Below, in pieces: positions 47,603-61,700 of a stretch of DNA of 64,000 nucleotides. How positions within the stretch are numbered: the stretch's first letter is position 1; every line of letters starts with the position of its first letter. The notes under the pieces were generated by a model, which made no database searches, was not told the origin of the DNA, and saw only the letters and a list, made by a program, of their open reading frames with translations. Position numbers and translations under genes: made by a program. The stretch is from Drosophila pseudoobscura (taxonomy: Eukaryota; Arthropoda; Insecta; Diptera; Drosophilidae), in NCBI RefSeq assembly GCF_009870125.1, contig NC_046681.1:25008001-25072000 (forward strand), read 5' to 3'.

Positions 47603-50600
47603 GGATACTTAAAACTACCGCCCAGTTTCCGTCTGAGAAATCAGAATCCGACATACACCAAGCTTTAGTCTGGCCACAACTAGTCCATGCCAGATCCCAT
47701 TCGCTTTTCACCAACGACCAACCCAGTAATAAGTCCCTCACAAGGAGTGCAAGAAGGATGAGAGCGTTCCGGCAGGCGGCGAAAGCGATAAATTGCATTC
47801 GTTACAAGCAGAAGGACAAGCGTCCATATGCGGAAGTTCGCCTGTTGGATCAAACGGTCCTTGGTCTATTGGACACCGGAGCAGCTATAAGTGTTATAGG
47901 CGGAAAGTTAGCAGAACGCGTAATCCAAAGCCGAATTCCTTTTAAGAGAGGAGTTCTAAATGCTTCCACTGCGGATGGACGGAGGCAAGAGGTAGTGGGA
48001 CGACTGCGGACACCGGTGCAGTATAAGGGTGCAGTGAAGGACCTTGAGCTGCACATTATTCCATCGCTCAGCCAGGACCTGTATTTAGGGATCGATTTTT
48101 GGTCGAGTTTCGATTTATTGCCACCCAGCATGTCGCTGGCAGAGATAGTTCATGAACCGCAGAACCTCAGCCGAGGGGAAATGGATCAGTTGCAAGCGAC
48201 CATCAATTTATTTCCTTCGTTTTCCGTTTCCGGTCTAGGAAAGACGGCCCTGCTTTCGCATTCAATTGATGTAGGTGATGCAAAAGCCGTGAAGCAGAGA
48301 CACTTCCCTGTATCTCCTGCGGTAGAGAAATTGTTATATGCGGAGATAGATCGGATGCTCAGCTTAGGGGTGATAGAGGAATCCGATAGTGCGTGGTCAT
48401 CACCGGTAGTATTGGTGCAGAAGCCAGGGAAGGTGAGGCTATGTTTGGATAGTAGGAAAGTTAACGCGGTGACCAAAAAGGACGCGTATCCGTTACCACA
48501 AATTGATGGGATTTTAGGACGTCTTCCTAAGGCGATGTTTATTTCGAGCCTGGATCTTAAGGATGCCTATTGGCAAGTTCCCTTAGAGCCGAGCTCACGC
48601 GATAAAACAGCGTTCACGGTTCCGGGCAAACCTCTCTACCAGTATAAGGTGATGCCTTTTGGTCTCACTAACGCTTCGCAGACCATGACAAGGCTGATGG
48701 ACAAGGTAATTCCGGCCAGTTTAAGAAATGAAGTTTTTGTGTACCTGGACGACCTTTTGATTGTGTCGGACAGTTTTGAGTCACATCGGAGGGTGTTGAG
48801 TGAAGTGGCAAGTTACATAAAAGCGGCAGGGTTAACGCTGAATGTGGAGAAAAGCAAGTTTTGCATGAAGTCAGTGCGGTATTTGGGGCATATAGTAGGT
48901 GAAGGGGTGATTCGTACAGATCCGGATAAGATTTCGGCTATGTCCGATTTTCCTTTGCCAAAATCCCTAAAGTCTCTGCGTCGCTTCCTAGGTATGGTAG
49001 GCTGGTACCGGAAGTTTATAAGCAACTTCGCATCGGTAGCCGCGCCTCTCACGGACTTGCTCAAACCTAGACAGAAATTTTCAATGACTCCAGCGGGTCA
49101 GGAGGCTTTTGAAAAGTTGAAGGAGATGCTTTGCTCAGCGCCAGTTTTGCGTAGTCCTGATTTTAGCAAACCATTCTATGTTCACTGCGACGCTAGCAAG
49201 ACAGGCGTTGGGGGAGTGCTGGTGCAGAAGACACCGGAGGGGGACGAATATCCGATTGCGTTTGTATCGAAAAAACTCAACAAAGCCCAAAAGAATTATT
49301 CGGTCACCGAACAAGAATGTCTGGCCGCAATAGTTTGCATAAATAAGTTCAGAGCTTACATCGAGGGGCATGAATTTACTGTAATCACTGATCACGCCTC
49401 CTTGAAGTGGCTCATGTCACAAACTGACTTACACTCACGTCTAGCCCGGTGGGCATTAAAGCTGCAGAGTTTCTCGTTTAAAATCGAGCATCGTAGCGGC
49501 AGGCTTAATGTGGTTCCGGATGCTCTTTCTCGCGTAAATGAGGAGGAAGTGGCGACTCTAGACGCGAGCAATGGGTTGTTGGTGGATTTGGAATCGCCAG
49601 AATTCAAGGCAGAAGATTACGTGGAGATCGTAGAAAGGGTTAGGGCCAATATTGATAAGTTGCCAGATCTCAAAATTGTAGATAACTTGTTGTATCGTAG
49701 GTCAGATCACGCAACAGGAGAGGTGCTACATGATGTGTTCATTTGGAAACTCTGGATTCCTCAAGGGTTAGTGGTTGATGTTTTGCGTAACGCGCACGAC
49801 AATCCACTGGCTTCCCATGGAGGCATTCACAAAACCCTAGAAAGGATACGGCGGTATTATTACTGGCCTGGTTTGGTTGCCGATGTGAAGAAGTATATCC
49901 AGGCTTGTGATGTCTGCAAGACTACCAAGGCCCCCAATACAATCCAGAGACCGAAGATTGGAATTGCGCCCGAGTCACAACGTTTCTTCCAGAAATTATA
50001 TGTAGATTTCCTGGGGCCATATCCCCGTTCAAGAAGTGGACATATAGGCATCTTTATCGTCCTCGATCACTATTCTAAATATGTGTTTCTTAAGGCAGTG
50101 AAGAAGTTGACCGCGGACGTGGTAGTCAAGTACATGCAGCAAGATCTTTTTCATGCTTTCGGGGTTCCGGAGACAATAGTATCCGACAATGGCACACAAT
50201 TTAAGTCTGAGGCATTCCAAAAGCTACTCCGGGAATATAAAGTTTCGCACACTCTCACGGCCCTGTACGCACCCCAAGCTAATGCTTCCGAACGTGTAAA
50301 TCGCTCGGTGATTGCAGCAATCCGATCTTACGTGCGCGAGGATCAGAAGGACTGGGACGAGCACCTCAGCAGCATTTGCTGCGCATTGCGTTCTGCGGTG
50401 CATGCAAGTCTGAATGCAACTCCTTATTATATGGTGTTCGGACAGCATTTCGTCACTTCCGGGGCAACATACAAGCTTCTGAGAGCATTGCGGGTGATGG
50501 ATGACAGGTCAGCAGTTTTCTCGCGGGAGGATTCATTAGACTTGGTTCGAAGCAAGGCTCTAGAAGTCATGAAAAAACAGAATGATAAAAATGAACGGCA

Positions 50601-50820
50601 GTACAACTTACGGGCTAGAGACATATCCTACAATGTCGGTCAGGAGGTGTTCCGAAGAAATTTCAGGCAGAGCAATTTTCAGTCAGGGTACAGCGCGAAG
50701 TTGGGTCCGGCCTTTCTGAAGGCCAGGGTCAAAAAGAAGATAGGGCAGGCCTACTATGAGTTAGAGGATTTGCAGGATCGTTATGTAGGACGGTTTCACG
50801 CGAAAGATCTTCGTCAGTAA
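47512..50820 (+). CDS. pol: Pol polyprotein, second copy
   Basis: The predicted product is the same length as the first Pol and appears identical to it, with DTGA, YLDD and the integrase triad intact. The frameshift heptamer recurs at 47,518-47,524. Without the 5' LTR and gag start it probably lacks its own promoter and normal translation, unless transcription enters from satellite or upstream LTR. Confidence 0.85.
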   Translation: MPKKRQSEHPASPAGQCSAQAVECRGEIPVGILKTTAQFPSEKSESDIHQALVWPQLVHARSHSLFTNDQPSNKSLTRSARRMRAFRQAAKAINCIRYKQKDKRPYAEVRLLDQTVLGLLDTGAAISVIGGKLAERVIQSRIPFKRGVLNASTADGRRQEVVGRLRTPVQYKGAVKDLELHIIPSLSQDLYLGIDFWSSFDLLPPSMSLAEIVHEPQNLSRGEMDQLQATINLFPSFSVSGLGKTALLSHSIDVGDAKAVKQRHFPVSPAVEKLLYAEIDRMLSLGVIEESDSAWSSPVVLVQKPGKVRLCLDSRKVNAVTKKDAYPLPQIDGILGRLPKAMFISSLDLKDAYWQVPLEPSSRDKTAFTVPGKPLYQYKVMPFGLTNASQTMTRLMDKVIPASLRNEVFVYLDDLLIVSDSFESHRRVLSEVASYIKAAGLTLNVEKSKFCMKSVRYLGHIVGEGVIRTDPDKISAMSDFPLPKSLKSLRRFLGMVGWYRKFISNFASVAAPLTDLLKPRQKFSMTPAGQEAFEKLKEMLCSAPVLRSPDFSKPFYVHCDASKTGVGGVLVQKTPEGDEYPIAFVSKKLNKAQKNYSVTEQECLAAIVCINKFRAYIEGHEFTVITDHASLKWLMSQTDLHSRLARWALKLQSFSFKIEHRSGRLNVVPDALSRVNEEEVATLDASNGLLVDLESPEFKAEDYVEIVERVRANIDKLPDLKIVDNLLYRRSDHATGEVLHDVFIWKLWIPQGLVVDVLRNAHDNPLASHGGIHKTLERIRRYYYWPGLVADVKKYIQACDVCKTTKAPNTIQRPKIGIAPESQRFFQKLYVDFLGPYPRSRSGHIGIFIVLDHYSKYVFLKAVKKLTADVVVKYMQQDLFHAFGVPETIVSDNGTQFKSEAFQKLLREYKVSHTLTALYAPQANASERVNRSVIAAIRSYVREDQKDWDEHLSSICCALRSAVHASLNATPYYMVFGQHFVTSGATYKLLRALRVMDDRSAVFSREDSLDLVRSKALEVMKKQNDKNERQYNLRARDISYNVGQEVFRRNFRQSNFQSGYSAKLGPAFLKARVKKKIGQAYYELEDLQDRYVGRFHAKDLRQ

Positions 50821-50894
50821 GCCAACTGCTTCAAGCTCTCCTGTTATCATTCTTGGGAGTGTGACCCCCAAGCCTGATCTTTCGGGGGGGCTTT

Positions 50895-52759
50895 TGTAGC
50901 GCTTGTAGCAGGGAATGCTGAGTTTTTGTGGCGCCATCTAACGCTCAGAGTGGCAGGCGGACGACAGGTCAAGGGAGAACCAAAAAGACGGTAACAGGTC
51001 AAAACGTCAGGTTATCTCTGTTGAAAATGCATCCAGGGACCTGTTAGAGGATTTGCCGCCAGAACGTTGGCGTCCCTATCGGCTATTCCCTTGTGAAAGT
51101 CAGTTGAGTCGGTTGCGTATCGGTCCGACGGAAGGGAAAAACCAAGAATTTAGTGAAGAGAAAAACTCTAAGGGAATCTAATTAGCTAAATCCAAGATTC
51201 GACTGCGAGATTCTTGGTTGAAGGCGAGTGGGCTGTTCAGTCGTCAGAAGCCGTATAGCGCTGAGTCCGGTTGGGGTAAGTGCTGCGGAGGAGAAGAGAA
51301 GGGCTAAAGGAGAATAAAGAGTTGTCCCATTTGTAGTCTTGGCGCTTAGAAATCGAGGTAATCAGTGCGGATTCGATCGTCCAAGGAAGCCAGCCAGCAG
51401 ACAACAGCAGCCGCAAGCCTAACAAAGCGGCGTTTGAATTTTTGGGACTGTCTGGAAAGCGCTCAGCCATCGGAGAAGCGAGCGTGGAAGCAGAGGGAGA
51501 AGATATTTGGGCAACGCTCGGTCCCCCCCAAGCGGCTAGCTTTCCGAGGCGTTGGCGTCGGCACTTTAGTAGTCGAGCGCGACGCGACAGAAAAGGAGGG
51601 CCCGTCCCTTGGTCGCGAGCAGATCGGCGGAGAGAAAGTGTTAATCTAGCACCGTCGGAGATTGGCCGTTTGGCCTTTTCTTTGCTTTCGCGTACCCTTC
51701 ACCTGCAGAAGCAGGGGAAGAGAATTTGTGCGGTTCCCTTTCGCCCAGGAGGTGGAAAGGAAACATAGATAACAGTCGGGAGAAATAGAATAGGGAAAAA
51801 AAGAGGAAGCAACGGATTGACAGAGTGATTGTATTCGTGTTCGTAAATGTATAATTAATTTTGATCTCGGTGCGGAGTTATTTAGGAGAGAATTAGATTT
51901 GATTCCGGTAGTGGCTTCTCGTGACTCTCGCCGATCTGCAAATATGATTTCCCCCTACCTTGTGCCATTTTAAGTGTTCTTCCTCCACAGCAGCTTTAGG
52001 TATTCATCGAGGAAAGCGCTTTCGCCGATGGAGCCATAAACTGGAGAAAAGGTATGAGTGGACTTAAATTTTGTTATTAATAAAGTACAACTTGAAGCAA
52101 GGGAATTAGGGCCGGTCGGTGAGCGGGAGGGAGAAGTGCCCACTCGAATTGGCTTCTGAACATTACGGAGTCAGCAAGCAAGTTAGTTTGTCCATTTCGG
52201 ACTTATTTAGTATATCGTTTGTATTACACATAGCCAAGTATTTGTAGGAATTTTACACATATATTTTCATTTAGCTACTCTTTTAATATGGGGAATTATA
52301 TTATGGTATTTGCGGGTAATACTAGTGTTTTAGCCAGTAAGTGAATAAACTTTATAATGTGTTAATCTACCGTTTTGCTTTCGCTGGCAAATTCCCCATG
52401 TAGGACGTCCCGGACAAAGGGGCCATTCCGTCATTAAATCGAACGGTTTGGAATGGCCATGGTAGGGCGGGCGACACGACCTCGACAACACCAGAGGCGG
52501 AGTTGAGATACCTTTCCAGCACAAATCCACAATTCTATCTAGGGATAAACAGTGTCTCCCGGTTAAGCATTTTCGTCGTGACACGCTACTTCATTCGCGG
52601 TATAATGCGTATAGGCCACCAGCAGGAGGAGGGGCAAGAACATCACTCCAATAGCCGACGAGCAGAGGCCGGAAACCCAAAGCGTGTGCTCCCCTTCGCT
52701 GAACAACAGCTAGCCTGGCAGGATTTATATACACAGACGTGCGTAGGTGATACGTTACA
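50895..52759 (+). repeat. Third LTR copy (3' LTR of the truncated element)
   Basis: 1,865 bp, apparently the same as the two LTRs of the full element. All encoded chance frames are preserved, which argues for very recent duplication. Confidence 0.95.
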
Positions 52760-55700
52760 GATAGCAGAGATATAGCGTGCAGAAAACCCAGTATTCTAAC
52801 GAATCCAAATCTTCAGAAGGCTATATTTCAGACAAATAGGGCCACATCGCTGCAGGACCAACTCTCCTAGGATCGTGAGAATCCAGACTGTCGAACTGCA
52901 TTAAAATCTCGACTTTGAAAATGAGGCCGATTTTTTGCAATTTTAATGATGTAACCATCATGATTTTTTGCGAAAATCGTGAGGAAATGGAAGTCCCTTT
53001 TTCCGATGGCAGTCGATTGGCAGGACTCTCCCGATCACGAAAAGACATGCCGCACTCCGATCGGATGCCGGATAGCAGAGATATAGCGTGCAGAAAACCC
53101 AGTATTCTAACGAATCCAAATCTTCAGAAGGCTATATTCCAGACAAATAGGGCCACATCGCTGCAGGACCAACTCTCCTAGGATCGTGAGAATCCAGACT
53201 GTCGAACTGCATTAAAATCTCGACTTTGAAAATGAGGCCGATTTTTTGCAATTTTAATGATGTAACCATCATGATTTTTTGCGAAAATCGTGAGGAAATG
53301 GAAGTCCCTTTTTCCGATGGCAGTCGATTGGCAGGACTCTCCCGATCACGAAAAGACATGCCGCACTCCGATCGGATGCCGGATAGCAGAGATATAGCGT
53401 GCAGAAAACCCAGTATTCTAACGAATCCAAATCTTCAGAAGGCTATATTTCAGACAAATAGGGCCACATCGCTGCAGGACCAACTCTCCTAGGATCGTGA
53501 GAATCCAGACTGTCGAACTGCATTAAAATCTCGACTTTGAAAATGAGGCCGATTTTTTGCAATTTTAATGATGTAACCATCATGATTTTTTGCGAAAATC
53601 GTGAGGAAATGGAAGTCCCTTTTTCCGATGGCAGTCGATTGGCAGGACTCTCCCGATCACGAAAAGACATGCCGCACTCCGATCGGATGCCGGATAGCAG
53701 AGATATAGCGTGCAGAAAACCCAGTATTCTAACGAATCCAAATCTTCAGAAGGCTATATTTCAGACAAATAGGGCCACATCGCTGCAGGACCAACTCTCC
53801 TAGGATCGTGAGAATCCAGACTGTCGAACTGCATTAAAATCTCGACTTTGAAAATGAGGCCGATTTTTTGCAATTTTAATGATGTAACCATCATGATTTT
53901 TTGCGAAAATCGTGAGGAAATGGAAGTCCCTTTTTCCGATGGCAGTCGATTGGCAGGACTCTCCCGATCACGAAAAGACATGCCGCACTCCGATCGGATG
54001 CCGGATAGCAGAGATATAGCGTGCAGAAAACCCAGTATTCTAACGAATCCAAATCTTCAGAAGGCTATATTTCAGACAAATAGGGCCACATCGCTGCAGG
54101 ACCAACTCTCCCAGGATCGTGAGAATCCAGACTGTCGAACTGCATTAAAATCTCGACTTTGAAAATGAGGCCGATTTTTTGCAATTTTAATGATGTAACC
54201 ATCATGATTTTTTGCGAAAATCGTGAGGAAATGGAAGTCCCTTTTTCCGATGGCAGTCGATTGGCAGGACTCTCCCGATCACGAAAAGACATGCCGCACT
54301 CCGATCGGATGCCGGATAGCAGAGATATAGCGTGCAGAAAACCCAGTATTCTAACGAATCCAAATCTTCAGAAGGCTATATTTCAGACAAATAGGGCCAC
54401 ATCGCTGCAGGACCAACTCTCCTAGGATCATGAGAATCCAGACTGTCGAACTGCATTAAAATCTCGACTTTGAAAATGAGGCCGATTTTTTGCAATTTTA
54501 ATGATGTAACCATCATGATTTTTTGCGAAAATCGTGAGGAAATGGAAGTCCCTTTTTCCGATGGCAGTCGATTGGCAGGACTCTCCCGATCACGAAAAGA
54601 CATGCCGCACTCCGATCGGAGGCCGGATAGCAGAGATATAGCGCGCAGAAAACTCAGTATTCTAACGAATCCAAATCTTCAGAAGGCTATATTTCAGACA
54701 AATAGGGCCACATCGCTGCAGGACCAACTCTCCCAGGATCGTGAGAATCCAGACTGTCGAACTGCATTAAAATCTCGACTTTGAAAATGAGGCCGATTTT
54801 TTGCAATTTTAATGATGTAACCATCATGATTTTTTGCGAAAATCGTGAGGAAATGGAAGTCCCTTTTTCCGATGGCAGTCGATTGGCAGGACTCTCCCGA
54901 TCACGAAAAGACATGCCGCACTCCGATCGGAGGCCGGATAGCAGAGATATAGCGCGCAGAAAACTCAGTATTCTAACGAATCCAAATCTTCAGAAGGCTA
55001 TATTTCAGACAAATAGGGCCACATCGCTGCAGGACCAACTCTCCCAGGATCGTGAGAATCCAGACTGTCGAACTGCATTAAAATCTCGACTTTGAAAATG
55101 AGGCCGATTTTTTGCAATTTTAATGATGTAACCATCATGATTTTTTGCGAAAATCGTGAGGAAATGGAAGTCCCTTTTTCCGATGGCAGTCGATTGGCAG
55201 GACTCTCCCGATCACGAAAAGACATGCCGCACTCCGATCGGAGGCCGGATAGCAGAGATATAGCGCGCAGAAAACTCAGTATTCTAACGAATCCAAATCT
55301 TCAGAAGGCTATATTTCAGACAAATAGGGCCACATCGCTGCAGGACCAACTCTCCCAGGATCGTGAGAATCCAGACTGTCGAACTGCATTAAAATCTCGA
55401 CTTTGAAAATGAGGCCGATTTTTTGCAATTTTAATGATGTAACCATCATGATTTTTTGCGAAAATCGTGAGGAAATGGAAGTCCCTTTTTCCGATGGCAG
55501 TCGATTAGCAGGACTCTCCCGATCACGAAAAGACATGCCGCACTCCGATCGGATGCCGGATAGCAGAGATATAGCGTGCAGAAAACCCAGTATTCTAACG
55601 AATCCAAATCTTCAGAAGGCTATATTTCAGACAAATAGGGCCACATCGCTGCAGGACCAACTCTCCTAGGATCGTGAGAATCCAGACTGTCGAACTGCAT

Positions 55701-58700
55701 TAAAATCTCGACTTTGAAAATGAGGCCGATTTTTTGCAATTTTAATGATGTAACCATCATGATTTTTTGCGAAAATCGTGAGGAAATGGAAGTCCCTTTT
55801 TCCGATGGCAGTCGATTGGCAGGACTCTCCCGATCACGAAAAGACATGCCGCACTCCGATCGGATGCCGGATAGCAGAGATATAGCGTGCAGAAAACCCA
55901 GTATTCTAACGAATCCAAATCTTCAGAAGGCTATATTTCAGACAAATAGGGCCACATCGCTGCAGGACCAACTCTCCTAGGATCGTGAGAATCCAGACTG
56001 TCGAACTGCATTAAAATCTCGACTTTGAAAATGAGGCCGATTTTTTGCAATTTTAATGATGTAACCATCATGATTTTTTGCGAAAATCGTGAGGAAATGG
56101 AAGTCCCTTTTTCCGATGGCAGTCGATTGGCAGGACTCTCCCGATCACGAAAAGACATGCCGCACTCCGATCGGAGGCCGGATAGCAGAGATATAGCGCG
56201 CAGAAAACTCAGTATTCTAACGAATCCAAATCTTCAGAAGGCTATATTTCAGACAAATAGGGCCACATCGCTGCAGGACCAACTCTCCCAGGATCGTGAG
56301 AATCCAGACTGTCGAACTGCATTAAAATCTCGACTTTGAAAATGAGGCCGATTTTTTGCAATTTTAATGATGTAACCATCATGATTTTTTGCGAAAATCG
56401 TGAGGAAATGGAAGTCCCTTTTTCCGATGGCAGTCGATTAGCAGGACTCTCCCGATCACGAAAAGACATGCCGCACTCCGATCGGATGCCGGATAGCAGA
56501 GATATAGCGTGCAGAAAACCCAGTATTCTAACGAATCCAAATCTTCAGAAGGCTATATTTCAGACAAATAGGGCCACATCGCTGCAGGACCAACTCTCCT
56601 AGGATCATGAGAATCCAGACTGTCGAACTGCATTAAAATCTCGACTTTGAAAATGAGGCCGATTTTTTGCAATTTTAATGATGTAACCATCATGATTTTT
56701 TGCGAAAATCGTGAGGAAATGGAAGTCCCTTTTTCCGATGGCAGTCGATTGGCAGGACTCTCCCGATCACGAAAAGACATGCCGCACTCCGATCGGAGGC
56801 CGGATAGCAGAGATATAGCGCGCAGAAAACTCAGTATTCTAACGAATCCAAATCTTCAGAAGGCTATATTTCAGACAAATAGGGCCACATCGCTGCAGGA
56901 CCAACTCTCCCAGGATCGTGAGAATCCAGACTGTCGAACTGCATTAAAATCTCGACTTTGAAAATGAGGCCGATTTTTTGCAATTTTAATGATGTAACCA
57001 TCATGATTTTTTGCGAAAATCGTGAGGAAATGGAAGTCCCTTTTTCCGATGGCAGTCGATTAGCAGGACTCTCCCGATCACGAAAAGACATGCCGCACTC
57101 CGATCGGATGCCGGATAGCAGAGATATAGCGTGCAGAAAACCCAGTATTCTAACGAATCCAAATCTTCAGAAGGCTATATTTCAGACAAATAGGGCCACA
57201 TCGCTGCAGGACCAACTCTCCCAGGATCGTGAGAATCCAGACTGTCGAACTGCATTAAAATCTGGACTTTGAAAATGAGGCCGATTTTTTGCAATTTTAA
57301 TGATGTAACCATCATGATTTTTTGCGAAAATCGTGAGGAAATGGAAGTCCCTTTTTCCGATGGCAGTCGATTGGCAGGACTCTCCCGATCACGAAAAGAC
57401 ATGCCGCACTCCGATCGGAGGCCGGATAGCAGAGATATAGCGTGCAGAAAACCCAGTATTCTAACGAATCCAAATCTTCAGAAGGCTATATTTCAGACAA
57501 ATAGGGCCACATCGCTGCAGGACCAACTCTCCTAGGATCGTGAGAATCCAGACTGTCGAACTGCATTAAAATCTCGACTTTGAAAATGAGGCCGATTTTT
57601 TGCAATTTTAATGATGTAACCATCATGATTTTTTGCGAAAATCGTGAGGAAATGGAAGTCCCTTTTTCCGATGGCAGTCGATTGGCAGGACTCTCCCGAT
57701 CACGAAAAGACATGCCGCACTCCGATCGGATGCCGGATAGCAGAGATATAGCGTGCAGAAAACCCAGTATTCTAACGAATCCAAATCTTCAGAAGGCTAT
57801 ATTTCAGACAAATAGGGCCACATCGCTGCAGGACCAACTCTCCTAGGATCGTGAGAATCCAGACTGTCGAACTGCATTAAAATCTCGACTTTGAAAATGA
57901 GGCCGATTTTTTGCAATTTTAATGATGTAACCATCATGATTTTTTGCGAAAATCGTGAGGAAATGGAAGTCCCTTTTTCCGATGGCAGTCGATTGGCAGG
58001 ACTCTCCCGATCACGAAAAGACATGCCGCACTCCGATCGGATGCCGGATAGCAGAGATATAGCGTGCAGAAAACCCAGTATTCTAACGAATCCAAATCTT
58101 CAGAAGGCTATATTTCAGACAAATAGGGCCACATCGCTGCAGGACCAACTCTCCTAGGATCGTGAGAATCCAGACTGTCGAACTGCATTAAAATCTCGAC
58201 TTTGAAAATGAGGCCGATTTTTTGCAATTTTAATGATGTAACCATCATGATTTTTTGCGAAAATCGTGAGGAAATGGAAGTCCCTTTTTCCGATGGCAGT
58301 CGATTGGCAGGACTCTCCCGATCACGAAAAGACATGCCGCACTCCGATCGGAGGCCGGATAGCAGAGATATAGCGCGCAGAAAACTCAGTATTCTAACGA
58401 ATCCAAATCTTCAGAAGGCTATATTTCAGACAAATAGGGCCACATCGCTGCAGGACCAACTCTCCCAGGATCGTGAGAATCCAGACTGTCGAACTGCATT
58501 AAAATCTCGACTTTGAAAATGAGGCCGATTTTTTGCAATTTTAATGATGTAACCATCATGATTTTTTGCGAAAATCGTGAGGAAATGGAAGTCCCTTTTT
58601 CCGATGGCAGTCGATTAGCAGGACTCTCCCGATCACGAAAAGACATGCCGCACTCCGATCGGATGCCGGATAGCAGAGATATAGCGTGCAGAAAACCCAG

Positions 58701-61700
58701 TATTCTAACGAATCCAAATCTTCAGAAGGCTATATTTCAGACAAATAGGGCCACATCGCTGCAGGACCAACTCTCCCAGGATCGTGAGAATCCAGACTGT
58801 CGAACTGCATTAAAATCTCGACTTTGAAAATGAGGCCGATTTTTTGCAATTTTAATGATGTAACCATCATGATTTTTTGCGAAAATCGTGAGGAAATGGA
58901 AGTCCCTTTTTCCGATGGCAGTCGATTGGCAGGACTCTCCCGATCACGAAAAGACATGCCGCACTCCGATCGGATGCCGGATAGCAGAGATATAGCGTGC
59001 AGAAAACCCAGTATTCTAACGAATCCAAATCTTCAGAAGGCTATATTTCAGACAAATAGGGCCACATCGCTGCAGGACCAACTCTCCCAGGATCGTGAGA
59101 ATCCAGACTGTCGAACTGCATTAAAATCTCGACTTTGAAAATGAGGCCGATTTTTTGCAATTTTAATGATGTAACCATCATGATTTTTTGCGAAAATCGT
59201 GAGGAAATGGAAGTCCCTTTTTCCGATGGCAGTCGATTGGCAGGACTCTCCCGATCACGAAAAGACATGCCGCACTCCGATCGGAGGCCGGATAGCAGAG
59301 ATATAGCGCGCAGAAAACTCAGTATTCTAACGAATCCAAATCTTCAGAAGGCTATATTTCAGACAAATAGGGCCACATCGCTGCAGGACCAACTCTCCCA
59401 GGATCGTGAGAATCCAGACTGTCGAACTGCATTAAAATCTCGACTTTGAAAATGAGGCCGATTTTTTGCAATTTTAATGATGTAACCATCATGATTTTTT
59501 GCGAAAATCGTGAGGAAATGGAAGTCCCTTTTTCCGATGGCAGTCGATTGGCAGGACTCTCCCGATCACGAAAAGACATGCCGCACTCCGATCGGAGGCC
59601 GGATAGCAGAGATATAGCGCGCAGAAAACTCAGTATTCTAACGAATCCAAATCTTCAGAAGGCTATATTTCAGACAAATAGGGCCACATCGCTGCAGGAC
59701 CAACTCTCCCAGGATCGTGAGAATCCAGACTGTCGAACTGCATTAAAATCTCGACTTTGAAAATGAGGCCGATTTTTTGCAATTTTAATGATGTAACCAT
59801 CATGATTTTTTGCGAAAATCGTGAGGAAATGGAAGTCCCTTTTTCCGATGGCAGTCGATTAGCAGGACTCTCCCGATCACGAAAAGACATGCCGCACTCC
59901 GATCGGATGCCGGATAGCAGAGATATAGCGTGCAGAAAACCCAGTATTCTAACGAATCCAAATCTTCAGAAGGCTATATTTCAGACAAATAGGGCCACAT
60001 CGCTGCAGGACCAACTCTCCTAGGATCGTGAGAATCCAGACTGTCGAACTGCATTAAAATCTCGACTTTGAAAATGAGGCCGATTTTTTGCAATTTTAAT
60101 GATGTAACCATCATGATTTTTTGCGAAAATCGTGAGGAAATGGAAGTCCCTTTTTCCGATGGCAGTCGATTGGCAGGACTCTCCCGATCACGAAAAGACA
60201 TGCCGCACTCCGATCGGATGCCGGATAGCAGAGATATAGCGTGCAGAAAACCCAGTATTCTAACGAATCCAAATCTTCAGAAGGCTATATTTCAGACAAA
60301 TAGGGCCACATCGCTGCAGGACCAACTCTCCTAGGATCATGAGAATCCAGACTGTCGAACTGCATTAAAATCTCGACTTTGAAAATGAGGCCGATTTTTT
60401 GCAATTTTAATGATGTAACCATCATGATTTTTTGCGAAAATCGTGAGGAAATGGAAGTCCCTTTTTCCGATGGCAGTCGATTGGCAGGACTCTCCCGATC
60501 ACGAAAAGACATGCCGCACTCCGATCGGAGGCCGGATAGCAGAGATATAGCGCGCAGAAAACTCAGTATTCTAACGAATCCAAATCTTCAGAAGGCTATA
60601 TTTCAGACAAATAGGGCCACATCGCTGCAGGACCAACTCTCCCAGGATCGTGAGAATCCAGACTGTCGAACTGCATTAAAATCTCGACTTTGAAAATGAG
60701 GCCGATTTTTTGCAATTTTAATGATGTAACCATCATGATTTTTTGCGAAAATCGTGAGGAAATGGAAGTCCCTTTTTCCGATGGCAGTCGATTGGCAGGA
60801 CTCTCCCGATCACGAAAAGACATGCCGCACTCCGATCGGAGGCCGGATAGCAGAGATATAGCGCGCAGAAAACTCAGTATTCTAACGAATCCAAATCTTC
60901 AGAAGGCTATATTTCAGACAAATAGGGCCACATCGCTGCAGGACCAACTCTCCCAGGATCGTGAGAATCCAGACTGTCGAACTGCATTAAAATCTCGACT
61001 TTGAAAATGAGGCCGATTTTTTGCAATTTTAATGATGTAACCATCATGATTTTTTGCGAAAATCGTGAGGAAATGGAAGTCCCTTTTTCCGATGGCAGTC
61101 GATTGGCAGGACTCTCCCGATCACGAAAAGACATGCCGCACTCCGATCGGAGGCCGGATAGCAGAGATATAGCGCGCAGAAAACTCAGTATTCTAACGAA
61201 TCCAAATCTTCAGAAGGCTATATTTCAGACAAATAGGGCCACATCGCTGCAGGACCAACTCTCCCAGGATCGTGAGAATCCAGACTGTCGAACTGCATTA
61301 AAATCTGGACTTTGAAAATGAGGCCGATTTTTTGCAATTTTAATGATGTAACCATCATGATTTTTTGCGAAAATCGTGAGGAAATGGAAGTCCCTTTTTC
61401 CGATGGCAGTCGATTAGCAGGACTCTCCCGATCACGAAAAGACATGCCGCACTCCGATCGGATGCCGGATAGCAGAGATATAGCGTGCAGAAAACCCAGT
61501 ATTCTAACGAATCCAAATCTTCAGAAGGCTATATTTCAGACAAATAGGGCCACATCGCTGCAGGACCAACTCTCCTAGGATCGTGAGAATCCAGACTGTC
61601 GAACTGCATTAAAATCTCGACTTTGAAAATGAGGCCGATTTTTTGCAATTTTAATGATGTAACCATCATGATTTTTTGCGAAAATCGTGAGGAAATGGAA

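Larger units (their letters stand above)
47319..52759 (+). mobile_element. 5'-truncated second copy of the LTR retrotransposon
   Basis: Colinear with 40,787-46,227 of the first copy at a constant offset of 6,532 bases. It lacks the 5' LTR, primer site, leader and most of gag, but keeps complete pol and the 3' LTR. Its 3' end is followed by GATAGCAGAG, the same satellite position as the first copy, so it probably arose by duplication or recombination, not by its own insertion. Confidence 0.93.
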